From Pseudomonadota bacterium (GTDB lineage Bacteria > Pseudomonadota > Alphaproteobacteria > Sphingomonadales > Sphingomonadaceae), in assembly GCA_023423655.1 (NCBI GenBank), contig JAFAFE010000002.1, positions 62,001 to 126,000 on the forward strand: 64,000 nucleotides of DNA. Direction: 5' to 3'. The notes beneath the pieces were generated by a model. That model was given only the letters and a program-made list of their open reading frames with translations. It was not told the DNA's origin and searched no databases. The position numbers and the translations under genes were made by a program. Shown here piece by piece: positions 34,843 to 42,864 of the stretch. Position 1 is the first letter of the stretch. Each line of letters opens with the position of its first letter.

Positions 34843-35691
34843 TTAGCGCGCGGTAAAAGCGTCCAGCATCAAGCCGATAAAGCGCGTCGCCCAGCGATAT
34901 TGGGCGTCGGTATCGAAAGGCTTGGCGCAATCGGTGACGCGCGCATGGCCGATAACGCCTTCCAGCATGAAACGCGCGGCTTCGGGCACATCGGTGATGC
35001 GCAATTCGCCGCGGCTATTGGCGGCGCGCATCAGATCTTCGGCGCGCTCGAACGCGGTCTCGAACGCCCATTGCCGCACCGAGGCCTCCCCGGCATTGCC
35101 TTCATGGTCGAGCCAATCGACTAGCCGGTCCATCAACCGGCCTTCGGGCGACAGGAAGGTTTGGAGGATCTGGATCGCAAGGAAGGGCATGACCTCCTCG
35201 AACGGCTTTTCACCGGCGGATGCGGTGATTTCCATCTGGCGCTGCTCAATGCGGTGCTGGAGCAAGGCTTGGAGGAAAGCGCGTTTATTGGTGAAGCGCG
35301 AATAGATGGTCGGTTTGCCGACGCGGGCCTTGCGCGCCAGCTTGTCGAAGGAAAAGCCGTCAAAGCCATGCGCGAGCAGCAAATCCCAACCGGCTTCGAA
35401 CATATGTTCGGATAAAAGTTCGGCTTCGGCTGCGGTCGGGCGACCGGTGCGCGCGCGTTTGGACAGGATGTGCTTGGAGGAAGCCGGTTTCGGGGAGGAC
35501 GGTTTCGGGGAGGACGTTTTTGAAGGGGCCAGTTTCGAGGACGCCGCTTTTGCCGGGACTCGCTTGGACGGCGCGCGGCTGCGCGGCGACGGGGCTGGCG
35601 GCATGGAACGCGCGGACGGCTGGGCCGGAGCGGCTTCCTTAGTGCGCGACTTTCCGTTTGACGGCGGCAAGGGTGTTTCTATTTTTTTCAT
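34843..35691 (-). CDS. TetR-family regulator with long basic N-terminal tail
   Basis: The 282-residue product has a standard TetR domain (about 85-280): HTH FSFDKLARKARVGKPTIYSRFTNK and a helical ligand domain. It begins with about 80 extra residues rich in Pro, Ser and Lys (APSKRVPAKAASSKLAPSK and similar). This tail is partly built from an exact 15-nt tandem duplication (35486-35515) coding KPSSP units. The tail resembles histone-H1-like DNA-binding extensions and may add non-specific DNA affinity. It follows the efflux operon on the same strand and probably represses it. A shorter start inside the tail cannot be ruled out. Confidence 0.85.
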   Translation of the reverse strand: MKKIETPLPPSNGKSRTKEAAPAQPSARSMPPAPSPRSRAPSKRVPAKAASSKLAPSKTSSPKPSSPKPASSKHILSKRARTGRPTAAEAELLSEHMFEAGWDLLLAHGFDGFSFDKLARKARVGKPTIYSRFTNKRAFLQALLQHRIEQRQMEITASAGEKPFEEVMPFLAIQILQTFLSPEGRLMDRLVDWLDHEGNAGEASVRQWAFETAFERAEDLMRAANSRGELRITDVPEAARFMLEGVIGHARVTDCAKPFDTDAQYRWATRFIGLMLDAFTAR

Positions 35692-35946
35692 GCCGCTTTT
35701 TCAATGATTTAACTGCATTTTTGGTCGCCTTGTGGACAGGGCATGACATGGTCAACCCTTCCTGATAGGCGGCCAAAAAACGCCGGACAGCGTTGTTCAG
35801 CAAACTCATCCCTCACATCCTCACCATATTGCCTGACGCTTTTGCGCTTTTTGGCAATGATCGGATGAAAGGATGCCCCAATCGGACGAGATGTCAAGGG
35901 GCTTGCCTTTTGATGCGGGCCGATGACCGGCGCTCCACCAAGCATT

Positions 35947-37428
35947 TTAATCGCTTTTTCTTGAGCTTATCGTCGGCGCATCCCACCCCAACCCCAGCGC
36001 CTTTTGCACCGCGATATAGTCGCTGGTGAGTTCGGCGCGCGCATTGATCGCGGCCATTCCGGCCTGAATCCGCTGGCGTTCGGCGGTGAGCGCATCGCTG
36101 GTGCCGATGGTGCCAGCCCGCGCACGCTGGCGCTGCAATTCGGTCGCGCGCGCGGCTTGCGCTTCGGTTTCAAGCGCCTTGGCTAACTCCACACGGTCGC
36201 TGCCGAACCGGGTGAGGGCGTTTTCGGCGTCGGTCAGCGCGCTCAACACTTTGGCGCGATAATTGGCTTCGGCTTCGGCATAAGCGCCTTTGCTCGCGTC
36301 AATCTTCGCCTCGGTGCGCCCGCCGTCGAACAGGTTCCAGCTAATGCGCGGCAGCACAAGGCCGAGCAAATTACTCGGATTCAGCATATCGCCCACCGAC
36401 GTTCCGCCCATGCCGAGCATCCCCATAAAGCTAATCTTGGGGAATTTCTCCGCAATCGTCGCGCCGACATCGGCATTGGCGGCGACCATTTGCCGCTCGG
36501 CAATGCGGATGTCGGGCCGGTTGCGCAAAAGCCGCGCCGGATCGCCAATCGCAACCTGCGCAGGCGGCAAGGGGATGGGCGCAGACGCGGCAAGATCGGC
36601 ATCAAGCGCGCCGGGCTCGCGTCCGGTCAGCAGCGCGAGCTGGTCCTTCAGCACGGTGATTTCGGCGGTGGTCGACGCAATCTGTCCGTCCGTCTGGGCG
36701 GCCTGTCCGCGCACCTGATTGAGCGGCTGTTCGGGCGCGGTGCCGCGCGTCAGGCGTTGGCTGGCAAGGCTCACCAACTGGCTATCCACCCGCTTTTGCG
36801 CTTCAAATTCTGCCAAAATCGCTTGTCGCGCGCGGATGCCGACATAGGCGCGCGCGACTTCGGCGGAGAGCGATACTTGCGCGTCGGCAAGGCCCGCTTC
36901 GGCGGCTTGCGCCTTGGCCGATGCGGACTCGACCTTGCGCCGCGTGCCGCCGAACAGGTCAATCTCCCACGACGCATCAAAGCCGAGACTATATTGCTGC
37001 ACATCCAGCCGCTCGTCGCTTTGCCCCTGCTGCTGGAGGAACGGATTGTTCGGCATATTGAGGTGCGGGGCTGAAACCGACGTGCCTATGGTCGGCACAT
37101 TGGCCGTCTTGTTCGCGGCCAGTCCCGCGCGCGCTTGCGCAATTTTGGCATTGGCTATCGCGATATTGGGCGACCCGGTGATCGCATCATCGACGAGGCG
37201 GGTGAGCAAAGGATCGTTAAGCTGCTCCCACCAGCGCGCCACCGGCGCATCGGGTACGGCCTGACCGGCACGCAGGAACGCGCCGCGCGCTTCTGCGCTC
37301 GATGCGGTTTGCGGCGGGCCTTGATAGTCGGGACCGACCGTGGTGCAGGCGCTCACGCTTGCAAGCAACAGGATAGCAGCGGCGGAGCGCAGCGACGGGT
37401 AAGAAGAGGGCATAATATTCATCCTCAA
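35947..37428 (-). CDS. Outer membrane efflux lipoprotein (NodT/OprM-type OMF)
   Basis: The 493-residue product has a lipoprotein signal with Cys28 (LLLASVSACTTVGPDY), typical of RND/MFS outer membrane factors. Two repeated helical-hairpin units are visible; ASWEIDLFGGTRRKVESA and SWNLFDGGRTEAKIDAS mark the beta-barrel entry strands of each repeat. It forms the trimeric exit duct of a tripartite pump. Its ATG overlaps the EmrB-like gene end by 4 nt, so it is the last gene of the operon HlyD-EmrB-OMF. Confidence 0.93.
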   Translation of the reverse strand: MRMNIMPSSYPSLRSAAAILLLASVSACTTVGPDYQGPPQTASSAEARGAFLRAGQAVPDAPVARWWEQLNDPLLTRLVDDAITGSPNIAIANAKIAQARAGLAANKTANVPTIGTSVSAPHLNMPNNPFLQQQGQSDERLDVQQYSLGFDASWEIDLFGGTRRKVESASAKAQAAEAGLADAQVSLSAEVARAYVGIRARQAILAEFEAQKRVDSQLVSLASQRLTRGTAPEQPLNQVRGQAAQTDGQIASTTAEITVLKDQLALLTGREPGALDADLAASAPIPLPPAQVAIGDPARLLRNRPDIRIAERQMVAANADVGATIAEKFPKISFMGMLGMGGTSVGDMLNPSNLLGLVLPRISWNLFDGGRTEAKIDASKGAYAEAEANYRAKVLSALTDAENALTRFGSDRVELAKALETEAQAARATELQRQRARAGTIGTSDALTAERQRIQAGMAAINARAELTSDYIAVQKALGLGWDAPTISSRKSD

Positions 37429-39020
37429 TGCATAGCCATATTGACCTGCCCCTTGGGCAGCGGTTTCAAAAGAAGTACGAGCGGCAGCACCACGGCGATC
37501 CCTACCGTCAGTGCGAAAAATTCATCGTTGAACGCCATCACCAGCGCATCGCGCGTGACCATGCCGTCAATCATGCGATAGGCCGCCGCCAAGCCTTCGG
37601 GGCCACCGCCATATTGCATCGCCATGCCCTGAACCTGTTCCTGAACCGCTGCGTCATTGGCGGAAATCCCGCTATGCAGTGTCCAGCGATGATATTCCCA
37701 GCGTTGGTCTTGTAACGTCGCAAGCAGCGCCAAACCGATAGAGCCGCCAAGGTTACGCGCGGCGTTGAACAGGCCGGACGCATCGCCCGCCTCGTCCATC
37801 CGCACCGCACTGATCGCGGCCTGGTTCAAAAACATCATGCCCAGCACCTGCCCGAAACCGCGCAGCAATTGGGAGTCGGTGAAATCGCTCCCCGTTGACC
37901 CCGCGGTGAGCGTGGTGTCGATCCAGCAGGACAAGGCCATGACGATAAAGCCGACCATCACCGCCAGCCGCAAATCGACATAGCGGATCATCAGCGGCAC
38001 CAGCGGCATCATCATCAGTGCAGGGATGCCGGAGAGGAACACGACATGGCCCGCCTGCATCGCATTATAGCCTGCAATCGCGGCCAGAAATTGCGGGATG
38101 ACATAAGAGGTGCCGTAAAGCACCGCGCCCAATATGAGCGCCAGCACAAATACGGCGGCAAATTCGCGGTTTTTGAGAAGCGCGAGTTTAATCACCGGCT
38201 TTTTGGCGAAAAACTGTCCGGCGGCGAGCAGGATGAAGCCCACAATAGTCATCGCCGTCAACTGCCAGATTAGAGGCGATTCAAACCATTGTTCGCGGTG
38301 GCCTTCTTCCAGCACGAGCGTCAAACCGCCCAAGCCGATCGACATACCCGCAATGCCGAGCCAGTCGGCATCGACCAGCTCGTCGAGCCGCATCTTGTCA
38401 TTGGGCAGGCCGACAATGAGCAGGCCCATCAGCGCCAGACAAATCGGCACATTGACGAAAAAGGCGTAATGCCAGCTAAAATTTTCTGTGAGCCAGCCGC
38501 CGACCAGCGGCCCCATCACCGGCCCCAAAATGACCGTTGCGCCGAACACGGCGGTGCCGATCGGCTGTTGCGAGCGCGGTAGCCTTGTCGCGATAATTGT
38601 CATCGCGGTCGGGATCATCGCGCCGCCGGTAAAGCCTTGGCCGATACGCCCGATAATCATCGTGGTGAGATCGGTGGACAGGCCGCAAATCACCGAAAAA
38701 ACGGTGAATAGCGCGGCGGCGGCAAGCAGGAAGCGGCGCAAACCGAATACGCGCTCCAGCCAGCCGGTGAGCGGAATGACGACAATTTCCGCGACCAGAT
38801 AAGCGGTCGCGACCCATGTTCCTTCCGACGCCGACGCGCCGATTTCGCCTTGAATGGTCGGCAGCGATGCGTTGACAATCGAAATGTCGAGCGTCGCCAT
38901 GAGCGAGCCGATAGCGCCCGCCGCGACGCCGAGCCATGCGGTCACATCCGCGCGTTCCTCGGTCGGCTTGGCGGGCGGAGACGCATCCGCCCCCGCCTCC
39001 ATTGTGGCGGCCTTGCTCAC
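37425..39020 (-). CDS. DHA2-family drug efflux MFS permease (EmrB-like)
   Basis: The 531-residue polytopic protein has about 14 membrane helices. The DHA2 motifs are WVATAYLVAEIVVIPLTGWL (helix 2), GLRRFLLAAAALFTVFSVICGLS, and motif C GPVMGPLVGGWLTENFSWHYAFFVNVPI. It is the inner membrane pump of an EmrAB-TolC type system and exports hydrophobic compounds by proton antiport. It overlaps the HlyD gene by 4 nt (ATGA) on one side and the OMF by 4 nt on the other. Confidence 0.95.
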   Translation of the reverse strand: MSKAATMEAGADASPPAKPTEERADVTAWLGVAAGAIGSLMATLDISIVNASLPTIQGEIGASASEGTWVATAYLVAEIVVIPLTGWLERVFGLRRFLLAAAALFTVFSVICGLSTDLTTMIIGRIGQGFTGGAMIPTAMTIIATRLPRSQQPIGTAVFGATVILGPVMGPLVGGWLTENFSWHYAFFVNVPICLALMGLLIVGLPNDKMRLDELVDADWLGIAGMSIGLGGLTLVLEEGHREQWFESPLIWQLTAMTIVGFILLAAGQFFAKKPVIKLALLKNREFAAVFVLALILGAVLYGTSYVIPQFLAAIAGYNAMQAGHVVFLSGIPALMMMPLVPLMIRYVDLRLAVMVGFIVMALSCWIDTTLTAGSTGSDFTDSQLLRGFGQVLGMMFLNQAAISAVRMDEAGDASGLFNAARNLGGSIGLALLATLQDQRWEYHRWTLHSGISANDAAVQEQVQGMAMQYGGGPEGLAAAYRMIDGMVTRDALVMAFNDEFFALTVGIAVVLPLVLLLKPLPKGQVNMAMH

Positions 39021-40282
39021 TTGGCCGCTCCCGCTTTACCTTCCTGTTCGCGGCGGATCGCATCGAGCGCGCTTTTGGCGGTGCGGGTATCGACCTTCAC
39101 TTCCAATGACAGCCCGGGGACCAGCACTTTGCGCGATTCCGGGCCAGCATTAAGCTTGATACGGACGGGTACGCGCTGGACGATTTTGGTGAAGTTGCCG
39201 GTCGCATTTTGCGGCGGGATCAGCGAGAAATTCGCACCTGTTCCCGGTGTGATGCTGTCCACCACGCCCTTGAATTCGACATCGGGCAGCGCATCGACCG
39301 AAATGGTCACCGGCTGTCCGACGCGCATCAAACCGATCTGCGTTTCCTTGAAATTGGCTTCGACATAAAGATTGCCGGTCGGAACAATGGTCATCAGCCG
39401 CTGGCCGGGCTGGACAAATTGGCCGACGCGCACGGTCGAACTCGCAACCTTACCGCCCACCGGCGCGGTGAGGCGCGTGGCATTAAGGTCATTGGCGGCG
39501 GCGCGGCGCTGCACTTCGGCGGCGCGGATTTGCGCGACCGATTGGCCGCTCTGCGATTTGATGGAAGAGATGCGGCGCTGGGCGGCAACGACCGAGGCTT
39601 CCTTCGCCTGCACATCGGCCAAAGCTTTATCGCGATTTGAAATCAACTGGTCGAGCGCCATTTTCGGCTCTGCGCCAGTCGCGACCAGCGGGCGGTAGCG
39701 CGCAATCTCGCCGTTGAGGAAACTCACATCGCGGCGGGCAGCGGCGACCCCGGCCTGTGCTTGACGCACGCCGGCTTCGGCCTCGCCAATGCTGGACAAT
39801 GTTGCTGCTTCGGTGGCGCGGGCGACGTCGATTTGCGCGGCGGCTTGGTCAATGCGCGATTGATAATCGGTGGGGTCGACCTCGACCAGCAAAGAGCCGG
39901 GGCTGACTTGCTCATTATCGGCGACATTGACGGCCTTCACATAACCGCCCAGCTTGGAGCTTACCGCAACGCCATCGGCGCGCACATAAGCATCGTTGGT
40001 CGATTGCATATAACGGCCGACATTGCGGTAATCGATATAGGCATAACCGCCATAAAGCAGGCCGCCTGCAAGCAGGGTCAACAGGACCGGCGCGAGCCAG
40101 GGGCGCTTTTTGGCGGGGGCATCATCGTCGCTATCATCGCTGTCATCGTCCACATCGAGCGTGGTTTCATCAGCCGGTCCGGCGTCGGTTTCCGAGGTAG
40201 TTGCGGCGGGGGATTTTGCGGGCGCAGCGTCACGGACAGCTTCGGTGTCGTCATGACCGGCGGCGGGCGTTTTGTCGTTCAT
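39017..40282 (-). CDS. HlyD-family periplasmic adaptor (EmrA-like)
   Basis: With ATG 40282 (AGGGA upstream) the product is 421 residues. The cytoplasmic N-terminus is unusually acidic (DVDDDSDDSDDDAPAKK). One membrane helix (about 60-80), a biotinyl-lipoyl half, a long alpha-helical hairpin (about 140-260) and a beta-barrel domain follow (LTAPVGGKVASSTVRVGQFV, ending GLSLEVKVDTR). It bridges the EmrB-like pump and the OMF. It is the first gene of the efflux operon; the upstream region holds only repeats. An upstream ATG at 40390 extends the frame but lacks a ribosome site. Confidence 0.93.
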   Translation of the reverse strand: MNDKTPAAGHDDTEAVRDAAPAKSPAATTSETDAGPADETTLDVDDDSDDSDDDAPAKKRPWLAPVLLTLLAGGLLYGGYAYIDYRNVGRYMQSTNDAYVRADGVAVSSKLGGYVKAVNVADNEQVSPGSLLVEVDPTDYQSRIDQAAAQIDVARATEAATLSSIGEAEAGVRQAQAGVAAARRDVSFLNGEIARYRPLVATGAEPKMALDQLISNRDKALADVQAKEASVVAAQRRISSIKSQSGQSVAQIRAAEVQRRAAANDLNATRLTAPVGGKVASSTVRVGQFVQPGQRLMTIVPTGNLYVEANFKETQIGLMRVGQPVTISVDALPDVEFKGVVDSITPGTGANFSLIPPQNATGNFTKIVQRVPVRIKLNAGPESRKVLVPGLSLEVKVDTRTAKSALDAIRREQEGKAGAAK

Positions 40283-40485
40283 AAATTCATATTCCCTGAA
40301 AGAACGAAACGGTATCGTTTTGTTATTCGCGAGCCAGATAAACGCGAGCGTGCGCCCGGTCAAGTGTGAATTATGCAACCGCGATTGCATCCGCGCGATA
40401 ATGCGGCGCTTCGGCGTTCAACACGGAAACTATGATGGAGTTCCAACCGGTTGGCGTTTTGGATCGATCAGGTTGGTAAGGTTCA

Positions 40486-40509
40486 CGCGGAGGCGCGGAG
40501 ACGCGGAGA
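40486..40509. repeat. Three tandem 8-bp units
   Basis: CGCGGAGG, CGCGGAGA and CGCGGAGA follow each other directly, within GGTTCACGCGGAGG..., a motif seen as dispersed repeats in sphingomonad genomes. Confidence 0.7.
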
Positions 40510-40599
40510 TTATTTGGTGCGGAGGCGCGTTGCTCAATTGAGACGGAGAAATGGGGGGAGTGAAATATATATGGTTCGAGCAGGTTAAACCGCAAAAAT

Positions 40600-40735
40600 T
40601 ATATCAACCCCTTCATCCTGAGAGGCCCTTCGCCTATCGAGAAGGGGTGTATCGAAGGGCCGGTTTAAACCTCGGATCCTTCGATACGGCTCTACGAGCC
40701 TGCTGAGGACGAACAGATTTAAATATGTCTGTCCT
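40600..40735. repeat. Dispersed palindromic element with CCTTCGATAC arms
   Basis: GTATCGAAGG (40649-40658) and CCTTCGATAC (40678-40687) form perfect 10-bp arms. The right flank (GCTCTACGAGCCTGCTGAGG) is the common intergenic type related to CCTTCGACAAGCTCAGGACG seen in many proteobacteria. Confidence 0.6.
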
Positions 40736-40868
40736 ACGTCCGGTCCTTTTGCCAGCCTTGCCGTGGAATCGGTTTAGCCGTTACGCAACTATCGGGGAAA
40801 GGCCATGAATATGCAGGTGAAACCGGTACGGGTCGCCCGAACGGCAGCACTATATATGGGGGTTCGCC

Positions 40869-40921
40869 AATTTGGCGATTTGCCCGAACTTTGCGAAGTT
40901 AAGGGGGTGTTTTTGGCAGAA
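40869..40921 (+). repeat. 53-bp dispersed repeat, copy 2
   Basis: This copy matches the reverse complement of 18752-18804 at 51 of 53 positions. The flanks diverge, but weak similarity continues for about 20 nt on the right side. Confidence 0.85.
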
Positions 40922-41007
40922 TTGCGCGAGTTTTATGTTTCGTCAACCAATGCACAACATATTGATTAGGCCATGCTGCTTGGCGCCTCCTTCCACGCTT
41001 GCGGCGC

Positions 41008-41056
41008 AAAAAAAGCCCCGGCCCCATCCTTTCTGGTGAAGGATGATCGCCGGGGC
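41008..41056 (-). terminator. Intrinsic terminator of the DcaP-MHS unit
   Basis: GCCCCGGC (41015-41022) and GCCGGGGC (41049-41056) form the outer stem, and CATCCTTT/GAAGGATG the inner stem. On the minus strand it is followed by seven T. It lies 87 nt past the symporter stop. Confidence 0.88.
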
Positions 41057-41103
41057 GGGGCCCGAAGGTGGGGGCGTTGGGGGTGCCCCTTCTGGATAGT
41101 TAC

Positions 41104-41133
41104 GCGCCCGGCGGGGTCTGGTCCGCCGGGCGC
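41104..41133 (-). terminator. GC-rich hairpin next to the symporter stop
   Basis: GCGCCCGGCGG and CCGCCGGGCGC are perfect 11-bp arms with an 8-nt loop, 10 nt past the symporter stop. No T-run follows; it may act with the terminator at 41008-41056 or stabilise the mRNA end. Confidence 0.65.
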
Positions 41134-41142
41134 GGCTTGGTC

Positions 41143-42813
41143 TTAATCGTCGATATTGCGGCGGAAGGTTTCCGGCAGGAAGATGAGGCCGACCACCACG
41201 GTCAGCGCCGCAATCACTATCGGATACCATAGGCCGTAATAGATATTCCCCGTCGCCGCGACCATCGCAAAGGCGATTGTAGGGAGGAAACCGCCAAACC
41301 AACCATTACCGATATGATAGGGCAAGGACATTGATGTATAACGTATGCGGCTGGGGAAAAGTTCGACCAGCATTGCGGCGATTGGCCCGTAAACCATCGT
41401 CACCAACAGCACGAGATAGAAGAGCACTGCAACCACCATCGGCTTGTTCATCTGGTCAAGGTCGGCCTTGGCCGGATAGCCCGCCGCCTGGAGCGCACCC
41501 TTGATTTCGCCTTGGAAGCTCTTGATCGCGGCGGCCCGCGCTTCGCCCGTCACTTGCGACGGATCGGGCGCGGTAAAGCTTTGGTCGCCAATCTTCACCA
41601 TCGCAATGCTGCCCGCAGTAGCTTCGACATTATTATAGCTGATCGCATTTTTGGCGAGGAAGGATTTGGCAATATCGCAACTTTTGCTGTCAAATTTATT
41701 GCGGCCAATCGGATCGAATTGCACCGAACAATCCGCGTCATGGGTCACAATCGTCACAGGCGATGCGGCTTCTGCGCGGGCGAGCGCAGGGTTGGCGGCT
41801 TGCGACAACATATGGAAGGCGGGGAAATAGGTGAGGGCCGCCAAGGCACAGCCGAACAGGATGATCGGCTTGCGCCCGATCCGGTCCGACAGCCAACCAA
41901 AAAAGACAAAGAAAGGCGTTGCGAGGGCAAGCGCAATGGCGATCAATATATTGGTCGTCGCGCCATCCACCAGCAACATTTTTTCAAGGAAGAACAAGGC
42001 GTAAAATTGGCCGGTATACCAAACCACCGCTTGGCCCGCGACCGCGCCGAGCAAGGCGACCAGCACCCATTTGGCGTTTTTCCACTGGCCGAAAGCTTCG
42101 GTAAGCGGGGCTTTCGATGTTTTGCCTTCTTCCTTCATCTTGAGGAAAACGGGGCTTTCGGCAAGCTGCATACGGATCCACATCGAGACACCCAGCAGGA
42201 TGATCGACACAAGGAACGGGATACGCCAGCCCCAGTCCTTGAATGCTTCCTCACCGACCAGCGTGCGCGTGCCGATGACCACCAGAAGCGCTGCAAACAG
42301 GCCGAGCGTTGCGGTCGTCTGGATGAAGCTGGTGTAAAGGCCGCGCTTATTATTGGGCGCATGTTCGGCCACATAAGTTGCCGCCCCGCCATATTCGCCG
42401 CCCAAGGCAAGGCCCTGGATAATACGCATAAGAACGAGGAGGATCGGCGCTGCGACGCCTATCGAGGCATAAGAGGGGAGGAGGCCGACCACAAAGGTCG
42501 AAAGCCCCATCAGCCCCATCGTTACGAGGAAGGTATTCTTGCGCCCGACAAGATCGCCGATGCGCCCGAACACCAATGCGCCAAAGGGCCGCACGGCAAA
42601 GCCTGCCGCGAAAGCACCAAGCGCCAGAATGAAGCCGGTGGTTTCATTGACGCCCGAAAAAAACTGGGCGGTGATAATTACGGCCAAAAGCCCGTAAAGG
42701 TAGAAATCATACCATTCAAAAACCGTACCCAGCGACGAGGCGGTAATCACAAGCTTTTCGCTTTGTGTCGCCTCGTGATGCTTGGGCAGGCCGTCATCAT
42801 GTACGGTAGCCAT
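41143..42813 (-). CDS. MHS-family MFS metabolite:proton symporter with large extracytoplasmic insert
   Basis: The 556-residue product is longer than usual MHS carriers (about 430-450). MFS signatures are present (GRIGDLVGRKNTFLV near 84-98 and SDRIGRKPIILF at 309-320). An extra soluble segment lies at about 338-457 between membrane helices and has Cys362 and Cys379. Such carriers take up carboxylates or related small metabolites with protons. It follows the DcaP porin by 51 nt on the same strand, so porin and symporter probably serve one substrate. The substrate is not known. Confidence 0.9.
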   Translation of the reverse strand: MATVHDDGLPKHHEATQSEKLVITASSLGTVFEWYDFYLYGLLAVIITAQFFSGVNETTGFILALGAFAAGFAVRPFGALVFGRIGDLVGRKNTFLVTMGLMGLSTFVVGLLPSYASIGVAAPILLVLMRIIQGLALGGEYGGAATYVAEHAPNNKRGLYTSFIQTTATLGLFAALLVVIGTRTLVGEEAFKDWGWRIPFLVSIILLGVSMWIRMQLAESPVFLKMKEEGKTSKAPLTEAFGQWKNAKWVLVALLGAVAGQAVVWYTGQFYALFFLEKMLLVDGATTNILIAIALALATPFFVFFGWLSDRIGRKPIILFGCALAALTYFPAFHMLSQAANPALARAEAASPVTIVTHDADCSVQFDPIGRNKFDSKSCDIAKSFLAKNAISYNNVEATAGSIAMVKIGDQSFTAPDPSQVTGEARAAAIKSFQGEIKGALQAAGYPAKADLDQMNKPMVVAVLFYLVLLVTMVYGPIAAMLVELFPSRIRYTSMSLPYHIGNGWFGGFLPTIAFAMVAATGNIYYGLWYPIVIAALTVVVGLIFLPETFRRNIDD

Positions 42814-42864
42814 GCACGCTCTCCTGTTGTTAAGGCCCGATATACGCGGCCTGTTGCTTATGGG

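Larger units (their letters stand above)
40283..41142. other. 860-nt intergenic region with repeats and terminators
   Basis: The region lies between the efflux operon start and the MHS symporter end. It contains an 8-bp tandem repeat (40486-40509), a dispersed palindromic element (40600-40735), the second 53-bp repeat copy (40869-40921) and two hairpins (41008-41056, 41104-41133). A 54-codon frame at 40805-40969 runs through the repeat; it has only a poor ribosome site and is not called as a gene. Confidence 0.6.

Noticed and set aside
35718..35784. Weak inverted repeat TTTTTGGTCGCC / GGCGGCCAAAAAA upstream of the TetR gene
   Set aside because: The loop is over 40 nt and one arm has a mismatch; could arise by chance, so it is not listed as an operator.
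40805..40969. 54-codon frame covering the second 53-bp repeat
   Set aside because: Only a poor ribosome site, and the start is not shared with copy 1; kept as a repeat, with coding left open in the findings.
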